In this document: in pieces, positions 16,288-24,216 of the stretch | Layout: every line of letters begins with the position of its first letter | Numbering within the stretch: the first letter of the stretch is position 1 | NCBI GenBank assembly: GCA_963676345.2 | Contig: CAXXTS010000006.1 | Coordinates: 620,001 to 684,000 of the forward strand | Length of the DNA stretch: 64,000 bases | Reading direction: 5' to 3' | DNA from: G963665925 sp963676345 | GTDB lineage: Bacteria > Bacillota > Clostridia > Peptostreptococcales > Acidaminobacteraceae | Program-made: the position numbers and the translations under genes | The notes under the pieces: generated by a model | Database searches by the model: none | Seen by the model: the letters and a program-made list of their open reading frames with translations, nothing else | Told to the model about the DNA's origin: nothing

Positions 16288-16890
16288 ATGGAACAGGTTA
16301 TTCTTGCCTCAGGCAACAAACATAAACTTGAAGAGATTCAAGCAATTCTAAAAGACTATAAACTTCAGCTTAAGACGATGCATGATGCTGGACTGGTCGA
16401 TTTTGAAATTATTGAAGATGGAGATACGTTTGAAGCAAATTCGCTCATTAAAGCGCAAGCGGTAATGGATGAACTCCACTTAGACACAATTGCAGATGAT
16501 AGCGGCCTAGAAGTTGATGCGCTGGGCGGTGCACCAGGGGTTTACTCGGCCAGATATGCAGGTGAAGACGCAGACTACCTGGCTAACAACGAGAAGCTCT
16601 TAAAAGAGCTCGCAGGCGTTCCAGATGAAAAAAGGACAGCACGATTTGTGACAGTCCTTACAATGTTGTTTAAAAATGGGCATAAAATAGTGGTAAGAGG
16701 CGAAGTTGAAGGTGTAATTGGTCACGCGCCAAAGGGAAGCAATGGGTTTGGATATGATCCCTTGTTTATTGTTCCCGAATTAAAGAAGACTTTTGCTGAG
16801 CTTGAAGCTGGTGAGAAGAACGCACTGAGCCATCGAGCAAAGGCACTGGAAAATCTAAAGGTTGAACTGGACAAATATTTGGAGGCTTAG
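16288..16890 (+). CDS. rdgB: XTP/dITP diphosphatase
   Basis: This 200-residue Ham1/RdgB pyrophosphatase removes non-canonical purine nucleotides (dITP, XTP) from the pool. It opens with the signature ILASGNKHKLEEI, then FEANSLIKAQA, the metal-binding DDSGLEVDALGGAPGVYSARYAG and the C-terminal GSNGFGYDPLFIVP with SHRAKAL. The start ATG 16288 follows GGAGG. It begins 15 bp after rph and is followed after one base by the phosphodiesterase gene. Confidence 0.95.
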   Translation: MEQVILASGNKHKLEEIQAILKDYKLQLKTMHDAGLVDFEIIEDGDTFEANSLIKAQAVMDELHLDTIADDSGLEVDALGGAPGVYSARYAGEDADYLANNEKLLKELAGVPDEKRTARFVTVLTMLFKNGHKIVVRGEVEGVIGHAPKGSNGFGYDPLFIVPELKKTFAELEAGEKNALSHRAKALENLKVELDKYLEA

Positions 16891-16891
16891 A

Positions 16892-17368
16892 ATGCGAATA
16901 GGCATTATGAGCGATACACATGGCGATGTTACACTTGCTGAGGAAGCAATCCGTCAAATGGGTTCCATTGATTTAATGCTTCATGCAGGTGACACATATG
17001 CAGATATGGTGAAGCTCTCGAAAAAGTTTGATATAGAAATGGTTGGTGTTCGAGGAAATATAGGACACGTTGAAGAGGGACCGGCTGAACTGGTTCTGGA
17101 ATTAAATGGACATAGAATCTTTTTAGTGCATGGACATCATTACGATGTGAAGCATAGTTTAATGCGTTTATATTATCGTGCAAAAGAAATCGAAGCTGAT
17201 ATAGTTGTATATGGACATACACATTTGGCAATGACTGCAGTCGATGATGGTATTTTATTTATCAACCCAGGAAGTGTAGGTGTTCCTAAGGGAAAATACA
17301 AAAATAGCTATGCAATACTCGATTTATCGTCTAAAAACGCCGAAGCGGAAATATTGGAAATTGTCTAA
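16892..17368 (+). CDS. YfcE/MJ0936-family metallophosphoesterase
   Basis: This 158-residue phosphodiesterase starts at ATG 16892, six bases after TTGGAGG. Metal-binding motifs of the calcineurin-like fold are visible: MSDTHGD, HAGD, RGNIG, VHGHHYD and YGHTH, ending with the typical INPGSVGVPKG. E. coli YfcE hydrolyses phosphodiesters; the natural substrate is not settled. It closes the rph operon. Confidence 0.9.
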   Translation: MRIGIMSDTHGDVTLAEEAIRQMGSIDLMLHAGDTYADMVKLSKKFDIEMVGVRGNIGHVEEGPAELVLELNGHRIFLVHGHHYDVKHSLMRLYYRAKEIEADIVVYGHTHLAMTAVDDGILFINPGSVGVPKGKYKNSYAILDLSSKNAEAEILEIV

Positions 17369-17463
17369 CTTTAATGAGTTGGAGCGGTCGAAGTGGGTGT
17401 ATGCGTTGTAAACACTTGTGTAGAGGTAGTTTACACAGACTTAAAAAAACTTTGTCAAAAGTG

Positions 17464-17492
17464 TTGACGCTACCCCATAACTCCTGTATAAT
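17464..17492 (+). promoter_or_regulatory. Strong promoter of the tRNA cluster
   Basis: TTGACG (17464-17469) and a perfect TATAAT (17487-17492) are spaced by 17 nt, 33 bp before the first tRNA. Confidence 0.85.
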
Positions 17493-17524
17493 AAATTTTG
17501 TCAGTTGACGGAGCGAGTGTTTCA

Positions 17525-17601
<77 letters not shown>

Positions 17602-17652
17602 ATTAACTAACACATGATGTTAATTAATATTCGTTCTAGAAATTGTACATAC

Positions 17653-17729
17653 GCGTCAGTAGCTCAGCTGGATAGAGCAACGGCCTTCTAAGCCGTAGGT
17701 CCCGGGTTCGAATCCCTGCTGACGCGCCA
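17653..17729 (+). tRNA. tRNA-Arg(TCT)
   Basis: Acceptor arms GCGTCAG/CTGACGC, anticodon loop CTTCTAA (anticodon TCT), T-loop GTTCGAATC and encoded CCA are present. Confidence 0.95.
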
Positions 17730-17735
17730 ATATAT

Positions 17736-17812
17736 GGCGGTTGTAGTCAAGTGGTTAAGACACAGGATTGTGGCTCCTGCATTCGTGGGTTCGAATCCCA
17801 TCAGCCGCCCCA
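17736..17812 (+). tRNA. tRNA-His(GTG)
   Basis: The anticodon loop TTGTGGC gives anticodon GTG. The extra 5' G (position -1) pairs with discriminator C73, the tRNA-His identity feature. CCA is encoded. Confidence 0.95.
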
Positions 17813-17827
17813 TTTTAAGTACCACAT

Positions 17828-17903
17828 TGGGGATTAGCCAAGTCGGTAAGGCAGCGGACTTTGACTCCGTCATTCACAGGTTCGAGTCCTGTATCCCCAG
17901 CCA
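17828..17903 (+). tRNA. tRNA-Gln(TTG)
   Basis: Acceptor arms TGGGGAT/ATCCCCA, anticodon loop CTTTGAC (anticodon TTG), discriminator G and encoded CCA are present. Confidence 0.95.
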
Positions 17904-17908
17904 AATGT

Positions 17909-17984
17909 GACCCATTAGCTCAGTCGGTAGAGCACCTGACTTTTAATCAGGGTGTCCTGCGTTCGAGTCGCAGATGGGTCACCA
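17909..17984 (+). tRNA. tRNA-Lys(TTT)
   Basis: Acceptor arms GACCCAT/ATGGGTC, anticodon loop CTTTTAA (anticodon TTT), T-loop GTTCGAGTC and encoded CCA are present. Confidence 0.95.
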
Positions 17985-18025
17985 TTTTTTTAAACACACA
18001 TAACTGAATTTTCTAAAAACTATAT

Positions 18026-18112
18026 GCGGATGTGGCGGAATTGGCAGACGCGCAAGCTTCAGGTGCTTGTGGTTGTATGACCGTGGGGGTTCGAGTCCCT
18101 TCATCCGCACCA
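18026..18112 (+). tRNA. tRNA-Leu(CAG)
   Basis: This 87-nt class II tRNA with a long variable arm has acceptor GCGGATG/CATCCGC, anticodon loop TTCAGGT (anticodon CAG) and encoded CCA. Confidence 0.94.
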
Positions 18113-18317
18113 CAGTAAAATTTCTGCAGGAATGCAGGAATTTTTTTATGCAAAAAACAAGTATGCCTTTAAGTCAATTAGAGCATAGATCAGCAGTATA
18201 TATAATTGAAGAGACAGAATTGTTTTTTTACTTAAAAGTGCAAATAAAGACTTGGATTTACAAGGCTTTACTGCTATAATGAATATTGTTCCAACTAGAG
18301 GAGCGACAAGTAAATAC

Positions 18318-18394
18318 GCGGGATTGGCTCAATCGGATAGAGTAGCTGGCTTCGAACCAGTTGGTTGGGGGTTCGAGTCCCTCATCCCGCACCA
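18318..18394 (+). tRNA. tRNA-Arg(TCG)
   Basis: Acceptor arms GCGGGAT/ATCCCGC, anticodon loop CTTCGAA (anticodon TCG) and encoded CCA are present. It sits 205 bp after the other tRNAs. Its 3' 23 bp (18375-18397) are repeated at 18527-18549. Confidence 0.94.
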
Positions 18395-18401
18395 AAATGA
18401 A

Positions 18402-18428
18402 AAAGTACCCAAATGGGTGCTTTTTTAT
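18402..18428 (+). terminator. Terminator after tRNA-Arg(TCG)
   Basis: A 9-bp stem AAAGTACCC/GGGTGCTTT with an AAAT loop is followed by a T run. Confidence 0.85.
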
Positions 18429-18442
18429 TTTGGTTCTGAATA

Positions 18443-18549
18443 GGACTCGAACGCGAACAAGCGCCACCCGAATAGGGTGGAAGAAGCGCGTGAGCTAGGC
18501 CTGAGAGCGCCCGAAGGAAGCGGAGGGAGTCCCTCATCCCGCACCAAAA
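18443..18549 (+). repeat. GC-rich structured element ending in a copy of the tRNA-Arg 3' end
   Basis: A GC-rich block sits in AT-rich surroundings. It begins with GGACTCGAAC (the complement of the tRNA T-arm), contains the perfect hairpin CCACCC-GAATA-GGGTGG (18464-18480) and several GCGC boxes, and ends with an exact 23-bp copy (18527-18549) of the tRNA-Arg(TCG) 3' end including CCA. GGACTC at its start and GAGTCC at 18527-18532 could close it as one RNA fold. It looks like the footprint of a tRNA-targeting element or an unnamed structured RNA. Confidence 0.6.
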
Positions 18550-18552
18550 AAA

Positions 18553-18586
18553 ACTAGATTACCTGATAAGGCAATCTAGTGTTTTT
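18553..18586 (+). terminator. Terminator after the tRNA-derived element
   Basis: The ACTAGATT/AATCTAGT stem, extended by CC/GG, is followed by GTTTTT. Between here and 18842 I see only an imperfect inverted repeat (18609-18658, AAAGACC/GGTCTTT and AATCCTT/AAGGATT). Confidence 0.75.
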
Positions 18587-18842
18587 GATTGTAACAAGAC
18601 AAGTACGAAAAGACCTATCGAATCCTTATAAAGACCTGTCTAAGGATTTATGGTCTTTGAAAAGAATGTTTAGGTTCAGAATGAGTCTATATCGTACCAG
18701 TGTTATAAGTTTTACACAAAACGGAAAATAGCTTATTTTATAGGAAAAAGTCATAGGGGTATTTAAAAACCTTTGAAATCAGTATAGACTAAGAGTATAG
18801 GGAGTATAGCTTACTTTACATGCAGTGTCTGGTATAAAAGTA

Positions 18843-19217
18843 CTACTTAAATGGTGGTATCTCGTCTTCAACATATTGAGCGATGATTTCGCTTTTGTAT
18901 GTGAGCAATATGAAAATAAGCACTGTATAAATGATAAAAAGCGTTATAGGGCTGTTTATAATGAGTGACAGCATGAACCATGCGAGTAATGTAATTGAGA
19001 AGAGTATCTCAAAGGTGCTATATGTCCTTCTAAAGCGTTTTATGTGGTGAATCCTACCAGCGAACCTTCTAGGGAGTGGATACCGCTCAAAGCGAAGCGC
19101 AAAGCCATGAAGGATAAACAGAACGCATAGTCCTATAAACAAGGTGCCGAGTTTTGAGAAGTTTAAAGAGAGAAATCCCAATATGCCAAAGAGTGCTGAT
19201 TGAGTGTACTTGTCCAT
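18843..19217 (-). CDS. Small integral membrane protein of unknown function
   Basis: I do not recognise this 124-residue protein. It starts at ATG 19217 (MDKYTQSALFG) with GGAGG just upstream. Hydrophobic stretches around residues 7-45, 82-95 and 98-114 predict about four membrane helices. A basic cytoplasmic loop (FERYPLPRRFAGRIHHIKRFRR) lies between them, and the C-terminus is acidic (QYVEDEIPPFK). It is divergent from the Agr-like regulator gene, which may hint at a link, but there is no direct evidence. Confidence 0.65.
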   Translation of the reverse strand: MDKYTQSALFGILGFLSLNFSKLGTLFIGLCVLFILHGFALRFERYPLPRRFAGRIHHIKRFRRTYSTFEILFSITLLAWFMLSLIINSPITLFIIYTVLIFILLTYKSEIIAQYVEDEIPPFK

Positions 19218-19313
19218 AAATGCCTCCAAGTCAAAAGTTACAATTTCTTAATATATACCTCGTTTATAGGAAAAAACGCATTTATTGAATTCAGTACTTT
19301 GGACACTGTTATT

Positions 19314-19330
19314 ATTATCTTGAAGATAAT
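19314..19330. promoter_or_regulatory. Perfect palindrome in the divergent region before the agrA-like gene
   Basis: ATTATCTT-G-AAGATAAT is an 8-1-8 perfect inverted repeat, 65 bp before the response regulator start. It could be an operator; no -35/-10 pair around it is convincing. Confidence 0.35.
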
Positions 19331-19394
19331 ACAATAAAAGCATATCTATGGGTAATGTACATAATAAAGTGATGGAACGAGTAAGGAGCTGACC

Positions 19395-20114
19395 ATGCGT
19401 ATAGCAATTTGTGACGATGAACCGAGACAAATTGAAATCATAAAAGAACATTTACAGCGTGTCATGGGTGAGCGCGCGTTTTCCGTTGTGGAAGCAAACA
19501 GTGGAGAAAGGCTTTTGGAAATTGTAGAAGAGGATGTGCCCGAACTTGTTTTTCTTGATATAGAAATGGAAAAACTCAATGGTATAGATACTGGAAAAAA
19601 GCTTCGTGAAATGAATGCAGATACCATTATAGTTTTTATAACCGGATTTAAGGACTTTGCGCTTCAAGCTTTTGGATTGCGTGCATTTGACTATGTCATA
19701 AAACCTTTAACAAAAAATAAGTTTGACATGCTTTTTACTGATATTACAAGAAGAATACAGGAAATAAAGTTGAGAAATGAAAAAAACAGGCGCTTGCTTG
19801 TTAAAACAAGAAGTGGCATGGTGGACTTAGCTTATGATGAAATCGTTTTTTTTGAAAAATCAGGACATCAAATTGTCATTCATACGATCTCACATGAAGA
19901 AATTCAGTATTACGGGTCCTTTAAAGGGTTGAAGCAGGAACTTGGAGAAAGTTCATTTGCACAGTGCCATCAAGGTTACATCGTTAATATGGATTATGTA
20001 TCATCTTATCGAAATAAAGCGATTACCTTCAAAGAAGATTTTGAACAGCTGCCAGTCAGTAAGAGTTATTTGAGAACGATAAAGAATGAAATAGAGGATA
20101 GACTATTTAAATAG
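19395..20114 (+). CDS. LytTR-family response regulator (AgrA-like)
   Basis: This 239-residue regulator has a receiver domain (1-120: ICDDEPRQIE, phosphoacceptor in LVFLDIEMEKLNGIDT, YVIKPLTKN) and a C-terminal LytTR DNA-binding domain (about 140-235: LAYDEIVFFEKSGHQIVIHT, FAQCHQGYIVNMDYV). It starts at ATG 19395 behind AAGGAG. The next gene is an AgrC-like kinase, followed by agrB and agrD, so this is the response arm of a peptide quorum-sensing system. Confidence 0.88.
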   Translation: MRIAICDDEPRQIEIIKEHLQRVMGERAFSVVEANSGERLLEIVEEDVPELVFLDIEMEKLNGIDTGKKLREMNADTIIVFITGFKDFALQAFGLRAFDYVIKPLTKNKFDMLFTDITRRIQEIKLRNEKNRRLLVKTRSGMVDLAYDEIVFFEKSGHQIVIHTISHEEIQYYGSFKGLKQELGESSFAQCHQGYIVNMDYVSSYRNKAITFKEDFEQLPVSKSYLRTIKNEIEDRLFK

Positions 20115-20128
20115 TGGGAGGGAGCATT

Positions 20129-21442
20129 TTGCTCGATTATACAGAATATCTGGAATCAATTTTACACCTGTTTGAATATCTAACACTTTATTTTTTATTC
20201 TCTCAGGTTTTTGAGCACCGTTTTAAAATCTCCTACATGAGTTTTTTTGTGGTGCTTGTTTTAGTCGGATTCAATGTTTCCATGGAGGTTTTTTTAGGCC
20301 TTGTAACCATTCAGTCCTTCTTTGTTAAGCTATCAGCAATTATGATTGCCTTGAGTATAATCTTTAGAGGGAAGCTGCGTAGTTTATTTATACTTTTTAT
20401 ACTTGCATTTATTATCATTTCTGTATGTGACATGTTGGTCATTGCCTGTGCCACATTGGTTTTAGATATGGACAGTGCAATCATTATTCAGAATCCATAC
20501 TTAAGACTTCTACTCGGATTGCTATCAAGAAGCATATTTTTCCTTGTAGCACAGTTTCTGATTAGAAAGTTTAGAGATATTAATGGGTTTGATCAAAAGA
20601 AATTTTTTCAATTGATTGTTATTCTTTTGATTAATGCAGCCTTTATTGTTTTAGCAGGAGATATATACTTTCAAAATAAGAGTGCTTTTTCAAATGATGT
20701 GGGATTTATGATGGGTATTCTCATCGGTATATTCTTATTGAGTTATTTGGTTCTAAAAATGACCGATGATTTGATTTCCTATTCAATGAAGGAGCACGAC
20801 TGGGAACTGCAAGAAGATGAATACCAGCGTCAAATATTTTATATTAAAAACCTAGAAGGGATTAATAAGCAAATGAAGTCTCTGCGACACGACTTTAACC
20901 ATCATATTGGCTGCCTCCATGGCATGCTGGAACATGGTAATGTTGAGTCAGCACGTAACTACGCTGAAGACCTAGTCAATCAGGCAGAGCAATTTAATGT
21001 AGCTTTTAGTACAGGCAATATCGGTATTTCCAGCCTGTTGAGTGCAAAGCATCAAATCATGAGAGATGAAAAAATCCCATTCGTATGCAGTATTGATGTA
21101 CCTGATAAAATGAGTATTAAACCAATCGATATTTCAATCATACTTGGAAATGCACTTGATAATGCCATAGAAGCCAATGGATTACTCAGTGAGGAGAGTA
21201 AAGGCATAGAGCTTAGAGCCTATATAGAAATGGAGCATTTGGTACTCAAGGTGAAGAATCGATATATTGAAAACCGCATTCAGGAGGACCTTTCAACCAC
21301 CAAGTCAGATGAATCGAATCATGGGTATGGGTTAAAAAACATCCAGTTTGTCGTAGAGAAATACAGTGGAATTATGCGTATTGACCGCGAAGACCATGTC
21401 TTTCTACTCAATATTGCATTGCCGCTCTTTGATAAATCTTAA
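20129..21442 (+). CDS. AgrC-like sensor histidine kinase (GHKL family)
   Basis: This protein of about 437 residues has six or seven N-terminal membrane helices (to about residue 210), a cytoplasmic dimerisation helix with the H-box LRHDFNHHIGCLHGML, and an HATPase domain with N-box ILGNALDNAIEA and G-box HGYGLKNIQ. The AgrC-type membrane domain senses an extracellular cyclic peptide. I choose TTG 20129 as the start, six bases after GGGAGGG; an in-frame GTG at 20114 overlaps the regulator stop codon. A terminator separates it from agrB. Confidence 0.85.
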   Translation: MLDYTEYLESILHLFEYLTLYFLFSQVFEHRFKISYMSFFVVLVLVGFNVSMEVFLGLVTIQSFFVKLSAIMIALSIIFRGKLRSLFILFILAFIIISVCDMLVIACATLVLDMDSAIIIQNPYLRLLLGLLSRSIFFLVAQFLIRKFRDINGFDQKKFFQLIVILLINAAFIVLAGDIYFQNKSAFSNDVGFMMGILIGIFLLSYLVLKMTDDLISYSMKEHDWELQEDEYQRQIFYIKNLEGINKQMKSLRHDFNHHIGCLHGMLEHGNVESARNYAEDLVNQAEQFNVAFSTGNIGISSLLSAKHQIMRDEKIPFVCSIDVPDKMSIKPIDISIILGNALDNAIEANGLLSEESKGIELRAYIEMEHLVLKVKNRYIENRIQEDLSTTKSDESNHGYGLKNIQFVVEKYSGIMRIDREDHVFLLNIALPLFDKS

Positions 21443-21489
21443 GAAAACCTATATCTGATTATACATAAGAAATATAAAAAATAAATTAG

Positions 21490-21523
21490 AAGACACATCT
21501 GAAACAAACGGATGTGTCTTTTC
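21490..21523 (+). terminator. Terminator between the kinase gene and agrB
   Basis: AAGACACATC and GATGTGTCTT form a perfect 10-bp stem followed by TTTCT. Confidence 0.85.
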
Positions 21524-21679
21524 TATTTGTACTGAATAATTATGCTCAGTCAGCTTACAAAACTGGAAAACATGTCCGATTATGCTCGTTCAGATGCCGA
21601 ATGTGCAAAACATCTTCATTTTGGAAATAAAAATGGCTATAGTCGTATTAGACGAAATATTAAGAAAAGTAGGTGTCAT

Positions 21680-22288
21680 ATGCTAACAGATATGTCGCGA
21701 GGAATTACAAGAGCATTAATAGAAAGTAGCATCATCAATTTTGATGAATTTCCAAGCTATCAATTTGGTGTAGAGTTAGTGCTAATATCCATTTTTGAGT
21801 TGATAGGCGTTTTAGCGATTGCGTTTGTATTTGGACGTGTTCTTGAGGCCATTGTCTTCATTATGGCATTTAGTTCACTGCGCATACTCGCTGGCGGGTA
21901 TCATTCCAAGACGGTATTTCGTTGTTTTATGACATTTGCACTTTTAATGGGAATGGCAATATATTTAACTGCTGTTATCAATTTAAGTCAAAGTCCTTGG
22001 TTAAGCGTTGCAGTTGGACTCCTTGCGTTTGTAATTTATTACTGGAAGGCGCCAGTTGCAGTTTCAAGCAGGCCTATTTCTGAAACAGAGCGTTTGAAGT
22101 TTAGAACACTGACATTAAAGGTGTCGTTTATGTATATCATGGCATTGGTGCTTTTTACAGCCCTTCATATTAACCCATGGTATACAGGGATTTTTGCGTA
22201 TGGAATGCTTTTTGAAGCGTTTACTTTAATCATTGAATACTATAAGGAAGGTGTTAAACATGAAAGAAACTACATTGAAAATTGTTAA
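21680..22288 (+). CDS. agrB: AgrB-like peptide processing endopeptidase/exporter
   Basis: This 202-residue integral membrane cysteine endopeptidase has about five hydrophobic segments. The catalytic pair is visible as the His of LAGGYHSKT and the Cys of FRCFM seven residues later, as in AgrB. It cuts and cyclises the AgrD precursor. I choose ATG 21680 (MLTDMSRGITRAL), which matches the usual AgrB N-terminus and has AGTAGGTG upstream; the frame is open further upstream, but that part does not look like AgrB. Its last 29 bp overlap agrD in another frame. Confidence 0.88.
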   Translation: MLTDMSRGITRALIESSIINFDEFPSYQFGVELVLISIFELIGVLAIAFVFGRVLEAIVFIMAFSSLRILAGGYHSKTVFRCFMTFALLMGMAIYLTAVINLSQSPWLSVAVGLLAFVIYYWKAPVAVSSRPISETERLKFRTLTLKVSFMYIMALVLFTALHINPWYTGIFAYGMLFEAFTLIIEYYKEGVKHERNYIENC

Positions 22289-22391
22289 GGGACTTGCAAA
22301 ATCAGCTATTGAATCTAGTAAGAACACAATGTGTATGTCGTTCCTGTACCAGCCTAAAATGCCAGAGCAAGTAAAAAAAGAAATCAAGTAA
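22260..22391 (+). CDS. agrD: AgrD-like autoinducing peptide precursor
   Basis: This 43-residue ORF starts at ATG 22260 inside the 3' end of agrB, with GGAAGGTG upstream. Its layout is that of AgrD: an amphipathic N-terminal helix (about 1-20, KETTLKIVKGLAKSAIE), a central cysteine region TMCMSFLYQPKMPE, and a charged tail. By analogy with clostridial AgrD proteins, the likely signal is a thiolactone ring from Cys25 to Leu29 (CMSFL) with a short N-terminal tail, and YQPKMPE is the recognition tail. Its cognate AgrB, kinase and regulator are all adjacent. Confidence 0.88.
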   Translation: MKETTLKIVKGLAKSAIESSKNTMCMSFLYQPKMPEQVKKEIK

Positions 22392-22474
22392 TTGTTTGAA
22401 TTGATCTGGAATAAGTGAATGATTATACATAAAATCGTACAGGGTAAAGACTGTATGTACTTAAGTGTTTTGAT

Positions 22475-22513
22475 CCGTGTCTAAAGTGGTTGACTTTAAG
22501 ACACGGGTTTTTT
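22475..22513 (+). terminator. Terminator after agrD
   Basis: CCGTGTCT/AGACACGG with an inner AAAGT/ACTTT stem is followed by TTTTTT. Confidence 0.88.
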
Positions 22514-22601
22514 ATGTCCAAAATTCAGGGTTGTATCATTTTAGTAATACCCATGACGAAATCACAATAGATTTGAAAAGAAATTGTAATCCCCATTTGG
22601 C

Positions 22602-22629
22602 TTGTATATATTTTGAAATCTGGTATGAT
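22602..22629 (+). promoter_or_regulatory. Candidate promoter of the DUF3298-like lipoprotein gene
   Basis: TTGTAT (22602-22607) and TATGAT (22624-22629) are separated by 16 nt, 33 bp before the start codon. Confidence 0.4.
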
Positions 22630-22661
22630 TGTTCTGACCAGTAATTATCAGGAGGGAAAAT

Positions 22662-23336
22662 ATGCGCAGAGGAATCATAGCAGGGGTTATTTGCTTATCT
22701 ATGGCACTGGCTGTTACAGGGTGCAGTGGGTCTAGCGAACCTGCTCAGACAATAGAAAAAACAGAATCTGAAAGTGTGGTTGAGTTCGGATTTGAGGAAG
22801 TTAAAAAAGAGGTGTCATTACAAGTCCAAGGTAGTACTGTCAATATGGAAATTGCCTATCCGCAAGTTGTTGGAATTGGCGACCAGCTTACAGAAGAGCG
22901 TGTCAACAAAACCATTCGACAGGCTTTTAAATCAGAACATGCCCTGCTTGCAGGCGAAGGAAATGTAGTCGATTATGCATATGAAGTCGTTCATTTTTCT
23001 AAAGACTGGATTTCAATAAAGTTTGATTTTGTGACAGATCCATCTGGAGACGGAGAAAACACTTATCAACTGTTTACGACATTTACTGTGGATATGCATA
23101 CAGGTGAACCAATCCTTTTCCACAATCGTTGGACTGCTCTAGAGGATAAAGATAAGGAAGCCTTTATTAAACTTGTAGAAACAAGTTTGTCAGAAGGACA
23201 AGCACATCCAATTGCTGAGACCTTCCCAGAAGCCTATTTTACAGATGAAAACTTCATGATTTACTATTATGAAGATGAAATGAAAACCTTAAGTATACCG
23301 CTTCAACCAGCGCTGGATATATTTTTTAAACAGTAG
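22662..23336 (+). CDS. Lipoprotein with DUF3298/RsiV-like domain
   Basis: This 224-residue secreted lipoprotein has the signal MRRGIIAGVICLSMALAVTGC (lipobox AVTGC, mature Cys 21). The body has a DUF4163/DUF3298-like arrangement: a beta-rich N-terminal half (MEIAYPQVVGIGDQLTEERVNKTIRQAF) and a C-terminal half with FTVDMHTGEPILFHN and YEDEMKTLSIPLQPAL. Similar domains occur in RsiV anti-sigma factors and in lysozyme-binding or wall proteins. There is no sigma factor nearby, so the role is unknown. It starts at ATG 22662 behind AGGAGGG. Confidence 0.75.
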   Translation: MRRGIIAGVICLSMALAVTGCSGSSEPAQTIEKTESESVVEFGFEEVKKEVSLQVQGSTVNMEIAYPQVVGIGDQLTEERVNKTIRQAFKSEHALLAGEGNVVDYAYEVVHFSKDWISIKFDFVTDPSGDGENTYQLFTTFTVDMHTGEPILFHNRWTALEDKDKEAFIKLVETSLSEGQAHPIAETFPEAYFTDENFMIYYYEDEMKTLSIPLQPALDIFFKQ

Positions 23337-23385
23337 AGTGTCAGATTTACCCTTACATAATGAAGAGAAATGAATATGAAATGAA

Positions 23386-23424
23386 AAACCTAGGTATGCA
23401 CTAATTAGAGTGCTATCTGGGTTT
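23386..23424. terminator. Bidirectional terminator between convergent genes
   Basis: An imperfect stem of about 15 pairs (AAACCTAGGTA-TGCACT with AGTGCTATCTGGGTTT) lies between two convergent genes, with T or A tracts on both sides. Confidence 0.65.
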
Positions 23425-23434
23425 ATTTATGTCC

Positions 23435-24100
23435 TTAAATGAGTTGCGGCAAAATATGATTGCAAATAGTTTCCATAATACGAGGGGTTCGGGTGTAATA
23501 GCTTTCGGCTTGATCTTTTATAGAAGCACCTTCATATCCGGGAATATCAGAGACCCCTCTAATAACCACTAAGGGTATTTCGTTCAGAGCGCAGATGTGT
23601 GCAACTGCGGCCGATTCCCAGTCCGCCGCGAGCACACCGAGTGGCTCCAGTGATTTACGGACGATGAGGTCAATATCCTGATCACCCGTCGCAATACGGC
23701 CATAGTGAATGATTGTGTTTAAAGGGTTATCCACTTTGTTTTGAGGCAAGTGGGTATCTAAATATGGGAAGAAGGGATCGTCTTGGTGGGTAAATCGGTC
23801 AATACAGTCATAAAAGACCGTTTCTGTTGCTATAATAATGTCTTCAGGGTGTAGGGCAGGACTTACACCGCCACAAGTACCGCATACAAAAATTTTTGAC
23901 ACGGACCAATTGGAAATCGCGTATTGTGCTGCACCGGCAGCTTTTGTTTTTGAGTACCCAGAGTAATACATACGACAGGGTGTGCCCTTAAACTCTGTAT
24001 CAAAATAAGGGCCATAAGGGGATCCGTGCAAGACGCTTATATCATAAAGATTACAAACAGCTTGCCACTCAGTATTGCTTGCAATTTGTACTGCTATCAT
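23435..24100 (-). CDS. Purine nucleoside phosphorylase-fold nucleosidase (MTA/SAH nucleosidase-like)
   Basis: This 221-residue PNP_UDP_1-family protein has CGTCGGVSPALHPEDIIIATE near residues 72-93, GRIATGDQDI, the catalytic-acid segment LAADWESAAVAHIC and VVIRGVSDIPG with the conserved Asp. The Glu and Asp placement resembles 5'-methylthioadenosine/S-adenosylhomocysteine nucleosidase (MtnN), which would recycle products of SAM-using enzymes. The N-terminus is shorter than in MtnN, so a related nucleosidase or futalosine-type hydrolase is possible. It starts at ATG 24100 with GGGAG upstream, and is divergent from the YyaL-like gene. Confidence 0.72.
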   Translation of the reverse strand: MIAVQIASNTEWQAVCNLYDISVLHGSPYGPYFDTEFKGTPCRMYYSGYSKTKAAGAAQYAISNWSVSKIFVCGTCGGVSPALHPEDIIIATETVFYDCIDRFTHQDDPFFPYLDTHLPQNKVDNPLNTIIHYGRIATGDQDIDLIVRKSLEPLGVLAADWESAAVAHICALNEIPLVVIRGVSDIPGYEGASIKDQAESYYTRTPRIMETICNHILPQLI

Positions 24101-24216
24101 ATAGTCACTCCCTCTAATTGAATTTGTCTATATTTTATCACGTTTCTTGTTTGAGTTTTGAGATATATCCCACAAGGGTATGTATGATCTTGAAAGGTTC
24201 TTTAAGGAGTGATGTT

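Noticed and set aside
17688..18467. Short ORFs across the tRNA cluster
   Set aside because: They are translations of tRNA genes and their complements, not proteins.
21542..21679. N-terminal extension of AgrB
   Set aside because: The frame is open, but the 46 residues do not resemble AgrB, and the start at 21680 has a Shine-Dalgarno and the normal family N-terminus.
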